64,000 bases of DNA from Acidovorax sp. A1169 (GCF_030704685.1 NZ_JAUZDX010000006.1:62001-126000); one strand, 5' to 3'. Shown: positions 47,175-60,890, counted from the first letter of the stretch. Numbers and translations: made by a program. Notes: generated from the letters alone by a model not told the origin.

Positions 47175-47466
47175 GGATGGGCGGCATCTCGGCAGGTGCG
47201 GCTTCGGCGGGGACGGCGGCCTTGGCGGGTGGCGCCTGCTTGAGGGCCTGGCGCGCCGCGCTGCGGTGCTTCCACCAGCGCGGCACCATGCCCAGCACGC
47301 CCACGATGAGGCCGGCGGAGAAGGCCGTGAGCACGACCAGCACCAGCGGCGCGCGCCATTGCGTGCCGAAGAAGAAGTGCACGGTGGCGTCCTGCTGGTT
47401 GTTCAGCGCGAAAGCGAAGAGGGTAAAAAAAATGGCTGCCTTGAGCAGCCACAGGAGGTATTTCAT
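47164..47466 (-). CDS. lapA: LapA-domain protein
   Basis: A 100-residue inner-membrane protein with two spans. WLLKAAIFFTLFAFALNNQQ and TVHFFFGTQWRAPLVLVVLT, then SAGLIVGVLGMV, form the LapA (YciS/DUF1049) pattern. It works with LapB in LPS assembly. It sits between ihfB and lapB as in other betaproteobacteria. Confidence 0.92.
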   Translation of the reverse strand: MKYLLWLLKAAIFFTLFAFALNNQQDATVHFFFGTQWRAPLVLVVLTAFSAGLIVGVLGMVPRWWKHRSAARQALKQAPPAKAAVPAEAAPAEMPPIHGI

Positions 47467-47562
47467 GGGGCTCCCCGGTGGTGGGGAGATTCTACGGCGC
47501 CAAAATGGTGTGCACCCCCATGGGGAGCGTGTCATCTGGCAGCGCTGCGCCCGTCTGGTGCG

Positions 47563-47910
47563 TCAACCCGACGTGCCAGTGGCTTTCGCGGGTGCCTGCA
47601 CCACGGGCGTGCTGTCTTCCATTTCCGCCGTGCGCTTGTCCACGGCTTCGCGCAGGGCCTTGCCCGGCTTGAAATGGGGCACGCGCTTTTCCGGGATCGC
47701 CACGGCTTCGCCGCTGCGTGGGTTGCGGCCCATGCGCGGTGGACGGTGGTTCACCGAGAAGCTGCCAAAACCCCGGATCTCGATGCGATGGCCGCGCACC
47801 AGCGCGTCGCCCACCGCGTCAAGAATGGTCTTGACGGCGTATTCGGCATCGCGGTGGGTGAGCTGGCCAAAGCGGGCGGCCAGTTCTTCAACAAGGTCAG
47901 AGCGGGTCAT
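47563..47910 (-). CDS. ihfB: Integration host factor subunit beta
   Basis: A 115-residue DNA-bending protein. [40 protein letters not shown] and [20 protein letters not shown] are textbook IHF-beta, with the intercalating Pro in the RNPRSG arm. A C-terminal extension of about 15 residues ([16 protein letters not shown]) goes beyond the E. coli protein. It follows rpsA with a 73-bp gap, the usual neighbour. Confidence 0.95.
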   Translation of the reverse strand: MTRSDLVEELAARFGQLTHRDAEYAVKTILDAVGDALVRGHRIEIRGFGSFSVNHRPPRMGRNPRSGEAVAIPEKRVPHFKPGKALREAVDKRTAEMEDSTPVVQAPAKATGTSG

Positions 47911-47983
47911 GGCGTCAATGTAGGGGTGAATGAGCAGCGGGCGCACTAGGCGCCCGCTGACTGACCTTCAAGGGGTCAGATTA

Positions 47984-49669
47984 TCACTTGTCGGAGTTGT
48001 CCAGCTTGGCGCGCAGCAGGGCGCCCAGGCTGGTCGTACCGGCGCTTTCGCGGCTCGATTGCTGGCTCAGGTTGGCCATGGCGCCTTGCTCGTCGGCCAT
48101 GTCCTTTTGCTTGATCGACAGCTGGATGTTGCGGGTCTTGCGATCCACATTGACCACCACGGCAGTGACTTCGTCGCCTTCCTTGAGCACGTTGCGGGCA
48201 TCTTCCACGCGGTCGCGGGAGATTTCCGAAGCGCGCAGGTAGCCCACGATGTCTTCGCCGAGGTCGATTTCAGCGCCACGGGCGTCCACGGTCTTGACCT
48301 TGCCGGTCACCGTCTGGCCCTTGTCGTTCACGGTCACGAACGTGGTGAACGGGTCGCCGTCGAGCTGCTTGATGCCCAGCGAGATGCGTTCGCGGTCCAC
48401 GTCCACGGCCAGCACGATGGCTTCCACTTCCTGGCCCTTCTTGTAGTTGCGAACGGCGGCTTCGCCGGGTTCGTTCCACGAGAGGTCGGACAGGTGAACC
48501 AGGCCGTCGATGCCGGCAGCCAGACCCACGAACACGCCGAAGTCGGTGATCGACTTGATCGGACCCTTGACGCGGTCACCGCGCTTCGTGTCCTGTGCGA
48601 ATTCTTGCCATGGGTTGGCCTTGCACTGCTTCATGCCCAGGCTGATGCGGCGCTTGTCTTCGTCGATTTCCAGAACCATGACTTCGACTTCGTCGCCCAG
48701 CGAAACCAGCTTGGCGGGAGCGATGTTCTTGTTGGTCCAGTCCATTTCGGAGACGTGCACCAGGCCTTCGATGCCCGGCTCGAGTTCGACGAACGCGCCG
48801 TAGTCGGCAATGTTCGTGATCTTGCCGAACAGGCGCGTGCTCTGGGGGTAGCGGCGGTTCACGCCCATCCATGGGTCGTCGCCCATTTGCTTCAGACCCA
48901 GCGAGACACGGTTCTTTTCGGTGTCGAACTTGAGGATCTTGGCGGTGATTTCCTGGCCAGCCGTCACCACTTCCGATGGGTGACGCACGCGGCGCCATGC
49001 CATGTCGGTGATGTGCAGCAGGCCGTCGATGCCGCCCAGGTCCACGAACGCACCGTATTCGGTGATGTTCTTGACCACGCCTTGAACGATGGAGCCTTCC
49101 TTCAAGGTTTCCATCAGCTTGGCGCGCTCTTCGCCCATGGAAGCTTCCACCACGGCGCGGCGGCTCAGCACCACGTTGTTGCGCTTGCGGTCGAGCTTGA
49201 TGACCTTGAATTCCAGGGTCTTGTTCTCGTAGGGCGTCAGGTCCTTGATAGGACGCGTGTCGATCAGCGAACCGGGCAGGAATGCGCGGATGCCGTTGAC
49301 CAGAACGGTCAGGCCGCCCTTGACCTTGCCGCTGGTGGTGCCGGTGACGAATTCGCCGGATTCCAGGGCCTTTTCCAGGCTCATCCACGAAGCCAGGCGC
49401 TTGGCGGTGTCGCGCGACAGGATGGTGTCGCCGTAGCCGTTTTCGATGGAGCCAATGGCCACCGACACGAAGTCACCCACTTGGACTTCGACTTCGCCCT
49501 TGTCGTTCTTGAATTCTTCCAGCGGCACGTAGGCTTCGGACTTGAGGCCGGCGTTGACCACGACGAAGTTGTGTTCCACGCGCACGACTTCGGCGGTGAT
49601 CACTTCGCCTGGGCGCATTTCGGTACGCTGCAGGGATTCTTCAAAAAGGGCGGCAAAAGATTCTGACAT
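47984..49669 (-). CDS. rpsA: 30S ribosomal protein S1
   Basis: A 561-residue protein with six S1 domains, each showing the G-x-V-K-x-I/V-x-(E/D)-(Y/F)-G-A/V-F-V pattern (for example [40 protein letters not shown]). It binds mRNA upstream of the start codon on the 30S subunit. AAGGAAACAC precedes the ATG at 49669. The upstream gap of 195 bp (49670-49864) is likely to hold its own promoter and, as in E. coli, an autoregulated leader. Confidence 0.97.
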   Translation of the reverse strand: MSESFAALFEESLQRTEMRPGEVITAEVVRVEHNFVVVNAGLKSEAYVPLEEFKNDKGEVEVQVGDFVSVAIGSIENGYGDTILSRDTAKRLASWMSLEKALESGEFVTGTTSGKVKGGLTVLVNGIRAFLPGSLIDTRPIKDLTPYENKTLEFKVIKLDRKRNNVVLSRRAVVEASMGEERAKLMETLKEGSIVQGVVKNITEYGAFVDLGGIDGLLHITDMAWRRVRHPSEVVTAGQEITAKILKFDTEKNRVSLGLKQMGDDPWMGVNRRYPQSTRLFGKITNIADYGAFVELEPGIEGLVHVSEMDWTNKNIAPAKLVSLGDEVEVMVLEIDEDKRRISLGMKQCKANPWQEFAQDTKRGDRVKGPIKSITDFGVFVGLAAGIDGLVHLSDLSWNEPGEAAVRNYKKGQEVEAIVLAVDVDRERISLGIKQLDGDPFTTFVTVNDKGQTVTGKVKTVDARGAEIDLGEDIVGYLRASEISRDRVEDARNVLKEGDEVTAVVVNVDRKTRNIQLSIKQKDMADEQGAMANLSQQSSRESAGTTSLGALLRAKLDNSDK

Positions 49670-49864
49670 GTGTTTCCTTGCCACAAACAGGATTCCGGGA
49701 GCACCATTGCTTCCGTTTTTATAGCTGCTTGCGGTGGTTTTTTGCGGCAAAGCCGCGGTTAGGTGGTGGTTGATCCACAGGGCCCGTGCGCTGGTGAGCG
49801 AGCGGTGCCATTGGGGCCGTGCAGGGCTTGCGCCCTGGCTTGCAGCGCCTTGCGGCCCTGCCAG

Positions 49865-51913
49865 TCAGCCCTGCGCGGCCGGGGCTGCGAAAGGCTGCCG
49901 CTCCTGCCACCAGACAAGCACCTGATCGACGGCTTCATCAATCGTCAATTCGGAGTTGTCCAGTACCAGGGCGTCCTGCGCGGGCTTCAAGGGGGCGACG
50001 CTGCGGGAGCTGTCCCGCGCATCGCGCGCCTCTAGGTCTGCACGAAGGTCGGCTATGTTAGCCGAAAATCCCTTTGAAATCAACTGCTTATATCGGCGCT
50101 CCGCGCGGCAGGCGGCGCTGGCCGTCAGATACACCTTGAGCGGGGCTTCGGGGAAGATCACCGTGCCCATGTCGCGGCCGTCCGCCACCAGGCCTGGCAG
50201 ACGCCGAAAGCTGTGCTGCAGGTCCACCAGGGCCTCGCGCACGGCGGGCAGGGACGATACGCGCGAGGCGTTCATGCCCGCCTCTTCGGTGCGGATATCG
50301 TCGGTGACGTCGTCCTGGCCCAGCAACACGCGCCCACCCTCGAAGTGCACGGGCAGGGTCTTGGCCATGTCGGCAATGCGGGTTTCGTGTGCCGCGTCGA
50401 TGGCCAGGCCCTGGCGGATGGCCGCCAGAGCCGTGATGCGGTACATGGCGCCCGAGTCGAGGAAGCGGTAGCCCAGGCGCTGGGCCACGGCCGCCGCCAC
50501 AGTGCCCTTGCCCGAGGCGGTGGGGCCGTCGATGCAGATCACCGGGGTGCGCTCGGTGGCCGCATGCGCCACCGAAAACAGTGCCTCGAAATAGTCCGGG
50601 AAGGTCTTGGCCACGCACCTGGGGTCTTCGATGCGCACCGGCAACCTGGCAGGATTGAACGCCGCGAGCGAGAAGCACATGGCCACGCGGTGGTCATCGT
50701 AGGTGTGGATGCTGGCGGCCTTCCAGTCGGCCAACTGCGCGGGCGGGGTCACGCGGATGAAATCGGTGCCTTCCTCCACCGTGGCGCCGAGCTTGCGCAG
50801 CTCGGTCGCCATGGCGGCGATGCGGTCGGTTTCCTTCACGCGCCAACTGGCGATGTTGGTCAGCGTGGTGGTGCCCTCTGCGTACAGCGCCATCACCGCC
50901 AATGTCATGGCCGCGTCGGGAATGTGGTTGCAATCGAGGTCGATGGCCTTCAGGGGCCAGCCCTCGCCGGGCGCGCCGCGGCGGATGTGCAGCCAGTTGG
51001 CGCCGCCGGTGACCTGCGCGCCCATGGCGCGGGCCGCCTCCACGAAGCGGATGTCGCCCTGGATGGAGTCGAGCCCCACGCCATGGATGCGGATGCCTTC
51101 GGGCAGGCCTTCGTGCCCGGCGGCAATGGCGCCCAGCGCAATGAAGTAGCTGGCCGAGGAGGCGTCGGCCTCCACATGGATGTCGCCGGGCGAGCGGTAC
51201 TGGCTGCCCGCAGCAATGGTGAAGCGCTGCCAGTCCTGGTGTGTGACCTCGATGCCGAAGCGGGCAAGCAGCTGCAGCGTGATGGCGATGTAGGGCTTGG
51301 AGATCAGCTCGCCCACCACGTCGATCACGATGTCCTGGTCGCGTGCTGCCAGGGGCAGCGCCATGAGCAGGGCCGTGAGGAACTGGCTGGACACGTCGCC
51401 GCGCACGCGGATGGGCGCGGCCAGCGCCAGGGCCGGCACACCCTGGCCGTGCGCAATGCGCAGCGGCGGGTAGCCATCATTACCCAGGTAGTCGATGCGG
51501 CAACCGAGCTGGCGCAGCGCATCGACCAGGTCGCCGATGGGGCGCTCGTGCATGCGCGGCACGCCCGACAGCTCGAACTCGCCGCCCAGCAGCGACAGCG
51601 CGGCGGTGAGCGGGCGCATGGCCGTGCCGGCATTGCCCATGAACAGCCTGGCCGGTGAGCGGGGTGTGGCGCCGCCCAGGCCGGTGATGCGCACGGTGCT
51701 GCCGTCCTCGTCCACCGTGCAGCCGATCTGGCGCAGGGCGTCGAGCATGACGCGCGTGTCGTCCGAGGCCAGCAGGTCGTGCACGGTGGTGGTGCCTGTG
51801 CTCAGTGCGGCCAGCAGCAGCACGCGGTTGGAGATGCTCTTGGAGCCGGGCAGGTGGACTTCGCCGCCCGCCGCGTCAAGGGCCGGCAGGTCGAGATAGG
51901 GTGTGCTGAACAT
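49865..51913 (-). CDS. aroA: Fused EPSP synthase and cytidylate kinase
   Basis: A 682-residue fusion. Residues 1-440 are 3-phosphoshikimate 1-carboxyvinyltransferase (AroA): [37 protein letters not shown] and the catalytic DYDDHRVAM-like block (here [20 protein letters not shown]). Residues 455-682 are cytidylate kinase (Cmk): [20 protein letters not shown] Walker loop, [15 protein letters not shown] and [20 protein letters not shown]. The linker is short (HAATERTP). In most bacteria these are separate genes; the fusion is known in Comamonadaceae. Its start overlaps the tyrA stop by one base, which couples aromatic synthesis to pyrimidine metabolism and rpsA downstream. Confidence 0.96.
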   Translation of the reverse strand: MFSTPYLDLPALDAAGGEVHLPGSKSISNRVLLLAALSTGTTTVHDLLASDDTRVMLDALRQIGCTVDEDGSTVRITGLGGATPRSPARLFMGNAGTAMRPLTAALSLLGGEFELSGVPRMHERPIGDLVDALRQLGCRIDYLGNDGYPPLRIAHGQGVPALALAAPIRVRGDVSSQFLTALLMALPLAARDQDIVIDVVGELISKPYIAITLQLLARFGIEVTHQDWQRFTIAAGSQYRSPGDIHVEADASSASYFIALGAIAAGHEGLPEGIRIHGVGLDSIQGDIRFVEAARAMGAQVTGGANWLHIRRGAPGEGWPLKAIDLDCNHIPDAAMTLAVMALYAEGTTTLTNIASWRVKETDRIAAMATELRKLGATVEEGTDFIRVTPPAQLADWKAASIHTYDDHRVAMCFSLAAFNPARLPVRIEDPRCVAKTFPDYFEALFSVAHAATERTPVICIDGPTASGKGTVAAAVAQRLGYRFLDSGAMYRITALAAIRQGLAIDAAHETRIADMAKTLPVHFEGGRVLLGQDDVTDDIRTEEAGMNASRVSSLPAVREALVDLQHSFRRLPGLVADGRDMGTVIFPEAPLKVYLTASAACRAERRYKQLISKGFSANIADLRADLEARDARDSSRSVAPLKPAQDALVLDNSELTIDEAVDQVLVWWQERQPFAAPAAQG

Positions 51914-52797
51914 CAGCGCCCCTTGCTCGTGCGCTGCGCGCCCATGCGCCAGTGCGCGCGGGTCTCGCTGGCCAGGGTGATCATGTCCTCGAGCGCCTGC
52001 GCGTCGCTCTTTTGCATGGCCTGCTCGATGTTCTGCAGGGTCTGCTGGAACAGGCGCGACTGGGCCAGCAATTCCTCGCGGTTGGCCAGCAGGATATCGC
52101 GCCAGACCTTGGGGTCGCTGGCGGCAATGCGCGTGAAATCGCGAAAGCCCGGACCTGCCAGCGACAGGAAGTCGTCGCCATCGTTCTGGCCGGTGATGCT
52201 GTTCATCATGGCAAAGGCCAGTAGGTGGGGCAGGTGGCTCACGGCGGCAAAGGCCGCGTCGTGCGATTCGGGCGACATGCTGCTCACGCGGCAGCCCAGC
52301 GCGGTCCACACGGTCTCGGCCTGGCTGAGCTGGGTGGTCAGCGTTTTCTCGGTGGGGGTCAGGATGACCTGGCGGCCGGTGTACAGCTCGGCATCGGCGT
52401 GCTCCACGCCCGCGACCTCGCGGCCCGTGATGGGGTGGGCGGGCACGAACGAGCCCACCTGGTCGCGCAGCGCGCGGCGTGCGGCCTGCACCACGTCGGC
52501 CTTGGTGGAGCCCACGTCCATGATCAGCATGTTGGGCGTGACCAGGTGCTTGATGGCCTTGAGCGTGGCTTCGGTGGCAGAGACGGGCACGGCCACCAGC
52601 ACGATGTCGGCGCCGGCCACGGCCAGCAGGGCCGAGGGGGCCTCCACGTCGATCACGCCCATCTGGCGCGCACGGTCCGTGGTGGAGGGCGACTTGCTGT
52701 AGCCGACCACGCGCTTGACCAGGCCGGCCTTTTTCATCGCCAGGGCGAAGGAGCCGCCCATGAGGCCGCAGCCGATGAGTCCCAATTGTTCAAACAT
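51913..52797 (-). CDS. tyrA: Prephenate dehydrogenase
   Basis: A 294-residue NAD(P)-dependent enzyme that turns prephenate into 4-hydroxyphenylpyruvate for tyrosine. [20 protein letters not shown] is the Rossmann loop; [16 protein letters not shown] and [20 protein letters not shown] carry the catalytic His. It lacks a fused chorismate mutase or ACT domain. It stands between pheA (100-bp gap) and the aroA-cmk fusion (1-base overlap). Confidence 0.95.
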   Translation of the reverse strand: MFEQLGLIGCGLMGGSFALAMKKAGLVKRVVGYSKSPSTTDRARQMGVIDVEAPSALLAVAGADIVLVAVPVSATEATLKAIKHLVTPNMLIMDVGSTKADVVQAARRALRDQVGSFVPAHPITGREVAGVEHADAELYTGRQVILTPTEKTLTTQLSQAETVWTALGCRVSSMSPESHDAAFAAVSHLPHLLAFAMMNSITGQNDGDDFLSLAGPGFRDFTRIAASDPKVWRDILLANREELLAQSRLFQQTLQNIEQAMQKSDAQALEDMITLASETRAHWRMGAQRTSKGR

Positions 52798-52896
52798 GGT
52801 GCGATTCCGGCATGTATCGGTGCGGGGCTGTTCCCCGCGAGAGCGCAGCCGTCCCCAGGGGGGCGGTGGCCAGGCATCGGGCGGTGCGCGCTGGCG

Positions 52897-53994
52897 TCAT
52901 GGCGCGACCGGGTAGGTGCCCAGCACCTTGTAGAAGGCGCACAGGCTGCGCAGCTCTTCGAGCGCGCGCGCCAGGTGGGGCTGGGCGGGGTGGCCGTCCA
53001 GGTCGATGTAGAAGTAATACTCCCACTGGCCGGTGCGCGCAGGGCGCGATTCTAAGCGCGTCATGGACACGCCGTGGGTCTTGAGCGGCACCAGCAGGTC
53101 GTGCACGGCGCCGGGCCGGTTGGGCACCGAGACCACCAGGCTGGTGCAGTCCTTGCCCGAGGGCGGTGGGGTCTGCAGCGTGTGCGGCAGGCAGATGATG
53201 GCAAAGCGCGTGCGGTTGTAGGCATCGTCCTGGATGGCGTGCGAGACGATGTGCAGGCCGAACTGGGTGGCGGCGCGTTCGCTCGACAGCGCGGCCCAGG
53301 CAGGGTTGGTCGTGGCCAGCCGGGCGCCTTCGGCATTGCTCGACACCGGGCGGCGCTCGGCATGCGGCAGGTGCTTGGACAGCCAGGCCTGGCATTGCGC
53401 CAGGGCCTGCGGGTGGGCCAGCACCGCCTCGATGCCGTCCAGCGAATTGCTGGTGCGCAGCAGGTTGTGGCGCACCAGCAGGCTGACCTCGCCCACCACA
53501 TGGGTGGGGGTGTGCAGGAACAGGTCGAGCGAGCGCGTGACCACGCCTTCGGTGGAGTTCTCCACGCCCACCACGCCGTACTGGGCGCTGCCTGCGGCCG
53601 TGGCGTGGAACACCTCGTCGAAGTTGGCGCAGTACATCAGGTCGGCGGCGCCGCCGAAGAACTCGATGGCCGCCTGCTCGCAGAAGGTGCCCTCGGGGCC
53701 GAGCACGGCCACGCGCTGGGGCGATTCGAGCGCCAGGCAGGCGGACATGATCTCGCGCCAGATGGCGGCCACGTGCGCGCCCTTGAGCGGGCCCGGGTTG
53801 GCGGTCTGGATCTTGTCGATGACCTGGGCCACGCGGTCGGGGCGAAAGAACGGCGTGCCCTCGCGCTTCTTGACCTCGCCGACCTGTTCGGCCACCAGGG
53901 CCCTCTGGTTGAGCAGCGTGAGCAATTGCTGGTCGATGGAGTCGATCTGCACGCGCAGGCTGGCGAGATCAGGGGAGGCTTGCGGTTGGGTCAT
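52897..53994 (-). CDS. pheA: Chorismate mutase / prephenate dehydratase
   Basis: A 365-residue bifunctional enzyme. Residues 8-95 are an AroQ chorismate mutase (LRVQIDSIDQQLLTLLNQRA), residues 100-275 the dehydratase (VAVLGPEGTFCEQAAIEFFG, GVVGVENSTEGVV, YNRTRFAII with the catalytic TRF), and residues 280-365 an ACT domain (MTRLESRPARTGQWEYYFYI) for phenylalanine feedback. The start at 53994 follows serC with a 52-bp gap. Confidence 0.96.
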   Translation of the reverse strand: MTQPQASPDLASLRVQIDSIDQQLLTLLNQRALVAEQVGEVKKREGTPFFRPDRVAQVIDKIQTANPGPLKGAHVAAIWREIMSACLALESPQRVAVLGPEGTFCEQAAIEFFGGAADLMYCANFDEVFHATAAGSAQYGVVGVENSTEGVVTRSLDLFLHTPTHVVGEVSLLVRHNLLRTSNSLDGIEAVLAHPQALAQCQAWLSKHLPHAERRPVSSNAEGARLATTNPAWAALSSERAATQFGLHIVSHAIQDDAYNRTRFAIICLPHTLQTPPPSGKDCTSLVVSVPNRPGAVHDLLVPLKTHGVSMTRLESRPARTGQWEYYFYIDLDGHPAQPHLARALEELRSLCAFYKVLGTYPVAP

Positions 53995-54046
53995 GTAAGA
54001 GGCAACTTTTCGGGCTGGCGTCCGGATGAGAGGGAGGGGCAGGGGC

Positions 54047-55156
54047 TCAGGCGCGCTTTTGTTCAAATTCTCGCATGTAGTCCACCAGCGCCTGTACACC
54101 GGCCAATGGCATGGCGTTGTACACGCTGGCGCGCATGCCGCCCACGGACTTGTGGCCCTTGAGTTGCAGCAGGCCGCGCTCGCGCGCGCCGGCCAGGAAG
54201 GCATCGTTGCGCGACTCGTCGCGCAGGAAGAAGGGGATGTTCATGCGCGAACGGCAGTTGACGGCCACCTTGTTCACATAAAGCTGCGAGGCGTCGATGG
54301 CGTTGTAGAGCAACTCGGCCTTGGCGATGTTGCGCTGCTCCATCGCGGCCACACCGGTCAGCTCGCCCTCGCGCTGGCGCAGCAGCCACTGGAAGGTCAG
54401 GCCCGCCACGTAGATGCCCCAGGTGGGCGGAGTGTTGTACATGGACTCGTTGTCCGCCACAGTCTTGTAGTCGAAGGCGCTCGGGCAGGCGGGCAGGGCA
54501 TGGCCCAGCAGGTCCTCGCGCACCACCACCAGGGTCAGGCCGGCAGGGCCCAGGTTCTTCTGCGCGCCGCCAAAGGCCAGGCCTACGCGCGACCAGTCCA
54601 CGCTGCGCGAGGCCACGTGGGACGAGAAGTCTATGACCAGGGGGGCATCCGAGCCCAGGGCCTTGAGGTCGGGCAGTTCGTGGAACTCGATGCCGTTGAT
54701 GGTCTCGTTGCTGCAGATGTGCAGGTAGCTGGCGCCCCGGCTCAGGCTCCAGGTGGCGGGGGCGGGCAGGGTTGTGAAGTCGCTGTCCTGGCTGCTGGCG
54801 GCGATGTTGACTTCGGAGGCGTACTTGCGCGCCTCCTTCTGCGACTTCTGGCTCCAACTGCCGGTGACCACGAAGTCCACCGCGGCGGCGCGCGAGAGGT
54901 TCAGCGGCACGATGGCGTTCTCGGCCAGGCCGCCGCCCTGCATGAACAGGATCTTGAAGTTCGCCGGCACGGCCAGCAGCGTGCGCAGGTCGGCCTCGGC
55001 CTGCTGGTAGATGGACAGAAACTCCTTGCCGCGGTGGCTCATCTCCATCACGCCCATGCCGCTGCCGTGCCAGTCCAGCATTTCGGAGGCGGCTTGCTGC
55101 AGCACTTCGGCGGGGATGGCGGCGGGGCCGGCGGAGAAGTTGTAGGGGCGGTTCAT
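54047..55156 (-). CDS. serC: Phosphoserine aminotransferase
   Basis: A 369-residue PLP enzyme of serine and pyridoxal synthesis. [20 protein letters not shown] opens the fold, [17 protein letters not shown] follows, and the PLP lysine sits in [40 protein letters not shown] and [20 protein letters not shown] close it. The order gyrA-serC-pheA is conserved in many betaproteobacteria. Confidence 0.97.
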   Translation of the reverse strand: MNRPYNFSAGPAAIPAEVLQQAASEMLDWHGSGMGVMEMSHRGKEFLSIYQQAEADLRTLLAVPANFKILFMQGGGLAENAIVPLNLSRAAAVDFVVTGSWSQKSQKEARKYASEVNIAASSQDSDFTTLPAPATWSLSRGASYLHICSNETINGIEFHELPDLKALGSDAPLVIDFSSHVASRSVDWSRVGLAFGGAQKNLGPAGLTLVVVREDLLGHALPACPSAFDYKTVADNESMYNTPPTWGIYVAGLTFQWLLRQREGELTGVAAMEQRNIAKAELLYNAIDASQLYVNKVAVNCRSRMNIPFFLRDESRNDAFLAGARERGLLQLKGHKSVGGMRASVYNAMPLAGVQALVDYMREFEQKRA

Positions 55157-55298
55157 CTGAAAACGAAAAATAAGACTGTCGTTCGATGGGCCTGGCGGCT
55201 TGCTGCCCGCTGTGGCCCGCACTGCTGTCGCTTGCTGCCCGATGGGTAGGGCCTGCGGCACCCGGCGCCCCGGTGTGCCGCAGCCTGCAAACGGCCCC

Positions 55299-57971
<2,673 letters not shown>

Positions 57972-58193
57972 AGGACGGCGGTGGCGGCGAAGGAGAATCA
58001 TTTTAGAGGGGAAAGCGTGTCGCGCTCCCGCAACATATCGTCGCAATTACGGTTTTGTCCTACGGGCCCCAATGCGGTGCGGGCGCTTTTGCCTAGTTAC
58101 GTATGGCACAATCGTTTGAACGCTTTGGGTGATGGTCACCTCAAGCGTCCTGATTCGCAGCGAGGCTGCGGCTTTTTCCCCAAGAGGAGAACC

Positions 58194-58838
58194 ATGAAGA
58201 AACTGAACAAAGTGGCGATGTTGTTTGCCTCTGCAGCGCTCGCAACCGCCGCTGGCGCCCAAACCGTTGACAACTGGAGAGATGCTTCTGGCCAACTGGT
58301 CTGGAAGAACGGCACCAACGAATACTGCTGGCGCAATGCCAACTGGACGCCAGCCACCGCTGCTCCAGGCTGCGATGGCGCTATCGCCGCTCCAGCTTCC
58401 GCACCTGCTGCTGCTCCAGCACCTGGCGCTGCTCCAGCACCTGCCGCTGCTGCGCCTACGCCTGCTGCTCCCGCAGTCATGGCAAGCAAGGTGACCTACG
58501 CTGCCGACGCATTCTTCGACTTCGACAAGTCGGTGCTGAAGGCAGAAGGCAAGGCCAAGCTGGACGACCTGGTCTCCAAGGTCAAGGGCATCAACCTGGA
58601 AGTCATCATCGCCGTGGGTCACACCGACTCCGTGGGCTCCGATGCTTACAACCAGAAGCTGTCGGTCCGCCGTTCCGAAGCCGTCAAGGCTTACTTGGTG
58701 TCCAAGGGCATCGAAAAGAACCGCGTGTACACCGAAGGCAAGGGCGAAAAGCAACCAGTGGCTGACAACAAGACCGCTGAAGGCCGCGCCAAGAACCGCC
58801 GCGTGGAAATCGAAGTGGTTGGCACCCGCGCTCAGTAA
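58194..58838 (+). CDS. OmpA-family outer-membrane protein
   Basis: A 214-residue envelope protein. The signal peptide KVAMLFASAALATAAGA precedes a short domain with two Cys (NEYCWRNANW; PGCDGAI), then a Pro/Ala linker of about 35 residues, then an OmpA-C peptidoglycan-binding domain (FFDFDKSVLKAEGKAKLDDL, VGHTDSVGSDAYNQKLSVRR with the conserved Asp and Arg, GRAKNRRVEIEV). It lacks the N-terminal eight-strand barrel of E. coli OmpA. AAGAGGAGAACC is a perfect ribosome site. Codon choice suggests high expression. Confidence 0.94.
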   Translation: MKKLNKVAMLFASAALATAAGAQTVDNWRDASGQLVWKNGTNEYCWRNANWTPATAAPGCDGAIAAPASAPAAAPAPGAAPAPAAAAPTPAAPAVMASKVTYAADAFFDFDKSVLKAEGKAKLDDLVSKVKGINLEVIIAVGHTDSVGSDAYNQKLSVRRSEAVKAYLVSKGIEKNRVYTEGKGEKQPVADNKTAEGRAKNRRVEIEVVGTRAQ

Positions 58839-58861
58839 TCTTTCGATTGCTCTGCACAAAG

Positions 58862-58887
58862 AAGCCCCGGCAACGGGGCTTTTTTTC
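58862..58887 (+). terminator. Terminator of the OmpA-family gene
   Basis: AAGCCCCG-GCAA-CGGGGCTTTTTTT is a strong hairpin with T run, 23 bp after the stop. Confidence 0.9.
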
Positions 58888-58905
58888 GTCTGGACCTTTT
58901 CGAAT

Positions 58906-58921
58906 TTTGTACTAGTACAAA
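58906..58921. promoter_or_regulatory. Perfect 16-bp palindrome upstream of ubiG
   Basis: TTTGTACTAGTACAAA is fully self-complementary. It lies between the OmpA terminator and ubiG, 113 bp before the ubiG start. The form suits a GntR/HutC- or MarR-type dimer site; no regulator gene is nearby. Confidence 0.45.
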
Positions 58922-59033
58922 GTGCCCTGGGGTGAATCCATGGCACGTTGCACATATATATAGACGCGGTCCGAAAACTCTCTGGAGCCCGGCTTTAGGC
59001 GCGAAGTCATTGCGGCGGCCATCATCGTTGACA

Positions 59034-59768
59034 ATGCACACCATGAGCGAAGAAACGACCACCATCCCCCTCAACGCCGACCCGGCCGAACTGGCCAAGT
59101 TTTCTGCACTGGCCCACCGCTGGTGGGACCCGGAGAGTGAATTCCGTCCGCTGCACCAGATCAACCCCTTGCGCCTGGACTGGATCCACGCCCTGTGCGG
59201 GCTGGGCGGCAAGCGCGTGCTCGATGTGGGCTGCGGCGGCGGCATCCTGGCCGACTCCATGGCCCGCAAGGGGGCCGATGTGACAGGCATCGACCTGGCC
59301 ACCAAGGCCCTGCGCGTCGCCCAGTTGCATGCACTCGAAGCTGGCACCAAAGGGGTGCAGTACCGCGAGATCAGTGTGGAGGCGCTCGCCGCAGAGCAGC
59401 CCGCCAGCTTCGACGTGGTGACCTGCATGGAGATGCTTGAGCACGTACCCGACCCGGCGTCCGTCGTCAAGGCCTGCTCCGAACTCGTCAAGCCCGGCGG
59501 CTGGGTGTTCTTCTCCACCATTCATCGCAATGCCAAGGCCTTCATGCTGGCCATCGTGGGGGCCGAGTACGTGCTCAACATGCTGCCGCGCGGCACCCAC
59601 GAATACGCCAAGATGATCCGCCCGAGCGAACTGGCATCGCATTGCCGTGCTGCGGGCCTGGACGTGCAGCAGACCCGCGGGCTGGAATACAACCCGCTCA
59701 CCAAGCGTTACTGGCTCAGTGCCGACACCAGTGTGAACTACATGTTCGCAACACAGCGCCCCGCTTGA
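59034..59768 (+). CDS. ubiG: Ubiquinone biosynthesis O-methyltransferase
   Basis: A 244-residue (or 241 from ATG 59043) SAM-dependent methyltransferase that does both O-methylations of ubiquinone synthesis. [40 protein letters not shown] (SAM motif I), [20 protein letters not shown] and [20 protein letters not shown] are all UbiG signatures. No clear ribosome site precedes either ATG. It is followed by gph 22 bp later, the common pairing. Confidence 0.96.
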   Translation: MHTMSEETTTIPLNADPAELAKFSALAHRWWDPESEFRPLHQINPLRLDWIHALCGLGGKRVLDVGCGGGILADSMARKGADVTGIDLATKALRVAQLHALEAGTKGVQYREISVEALAAEQPASFDVVTCMEMLEHVPDPASVVKACSELVKPGGWVFFSTIHRNAKAFMLAIVGAEYVLNMLPRGTHEYAKMIRPSELASHCRAAGLDVQQTRGLEYNPLTKRYWLSADTSVNYMFATQRPA

Positions 59769-59790
59769 TTCGACCTGACAACCCTTGCCT

Positions 59791-60480
59791 GTGACGACTT
59801 CCCCTGTGACCCCCATCTTCCACAACATCCGCGCCGTGCTGTTCGACCTGGACGGCACCCTGATCGACAGCGCCCCCGACCTGGCCGCTGCCGCCGACAA
59901 GATGCGCACCGACCGGGGCCTGGAATCCTTGCCTTTGGCGCGCTACCGCCCCATGGCCGGTGCCGGCGCGCGCGGCATGCTGGGCGAGGCCTTCGGGCTC
60001 AGGCCCGAGGATGCGGAGTTTGCCGCCCTGCGCGAAGAGTTCTTTGCCAACTACGAAGCGCGCATGACGCTGCTCACCGAGGTGTTCGACGGCGTGCCCG
60101 CGCTGGTCGAGGCGCTGCAGGCCCGGGGTCTGGTCTGGGGCGTGGTCACCAACAAGGCCATGCGCTTCACCGACCCACTCACGCGCGCCATGCCGCTGTT
60201 TGCCAGCGCGGGCGCGGTGGTCAGTGGCGACACCACGCCGCACGCCAAGCCGCACCCGGCCCCACTGCTGGAGGCGGCCGCCCGCTTGAAAATCGATGCC
60301 AGCCAATGCATCTACGTGGGCGACGACGAGCGCGACATCGTGGCGGGCCTGGCCGCCGGCATGGGCACGGTCGCCGCCACCTACGGCTACCTGGGCTCCG
60401 CGCAGGCCCCGCATGCCTGGGGCGCGCACGCTGCAATTAAATCTCCCTCCGAGCTCTTGCAACTGCTGGGACAGGCCTAA
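59791..60480 (+). CDS. gph: Phosphoglycolate phosphatase
   Basis: A protein of about 229 residues from the HAD superfamily. IRAVLFDLDGTLIDSAPDLA is motif I with the nucleophile Asp; VVTNKAMRF is motif II; KPHPAPLLEAA motif III with Lys; YVGDDERDIVAGLAAGM motif IV. It clears 2-phosphoglycolate formed from DNA repair. No ATG fits; GTG 59791 is the likely start, with TTG 59785 and GTG 59806 as alternatives. It ends 12 bp before ssrA. Confidence 0.92.
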   Translation: MTTSPVTPIFHNIRAVLFDLDGTLIDSAPDLAAAADKMRTDRGLESLPLARYRPMAGAGARGMLGEAFGLRPEDAEFAALREEFFANYEARMTLLTEVFDGVPALVEALQARGLVWGVVTNKAMRFTDPLTRAMPLFASAGAVVSGDTTPHAKPHPAPLLEAAARLKIDASQCIYVGDDERDIVAGLAAGMGTVAATYGYLGSAQAPHAWGAHAAIKSPSELLQLLGQA

Positions 60481-60492
60481 AATAGGAAGTCT

Positions 60493-60879
60493 GGGGCTGT
60501 CCTGGTTTCGACGTGGGTTCGGAGCCGGTGTGGTGCATGTCGAGCTTGATTCACGCTCGTAAATCTCGATTTAACAAACTAACTGCAAACGACGAACGTT
60601 TCGCACTCGCTGCTTAATTGCCAGTGAGCCTTGCAACAGTTGGCCGATGGGCTGGGCAAGGGGGTTCTGAGCAATCAGAGCCTCCCGGCTGCAAGGATAA
60701 TTACATGGGCTGGCTCCGATCCGGGTACCTTGGATTGGGGCGAGACTTAAGGGTACTGGCGGCCTGTGTAGCGTGCGACTGCGCGACACAGGTGGCGAGA
60801 CTCAAATCAGACCGCTAAACATGTAGATCTGCCCGGTGAAGGCTTGCGGACGCGGGTTCAATTCCCGCCAGCTCCACCA
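60493..60879 (+). ncRNA. ssrA: Transfer-messenger RNA
   Basis: A 387-nt tmRNA. The 5' end GGGGCTGTCCTGGTTTCGAC and 3' end GGGTTCAATTCCCGCCAGCT followed by CCACCA make the tRNA-like domain. The tag frame (60585-60617) encodes ANDERFALAA-stop, the usual betaproteobacterial tag that directs proteins from stalled ribosomes to ClpXP. The 3' end is a common integration target, and an integrase gene follows 222 bp downstream. Confidence 0.97.
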
Positions 60880-60890
60880 TTACAACGTCC

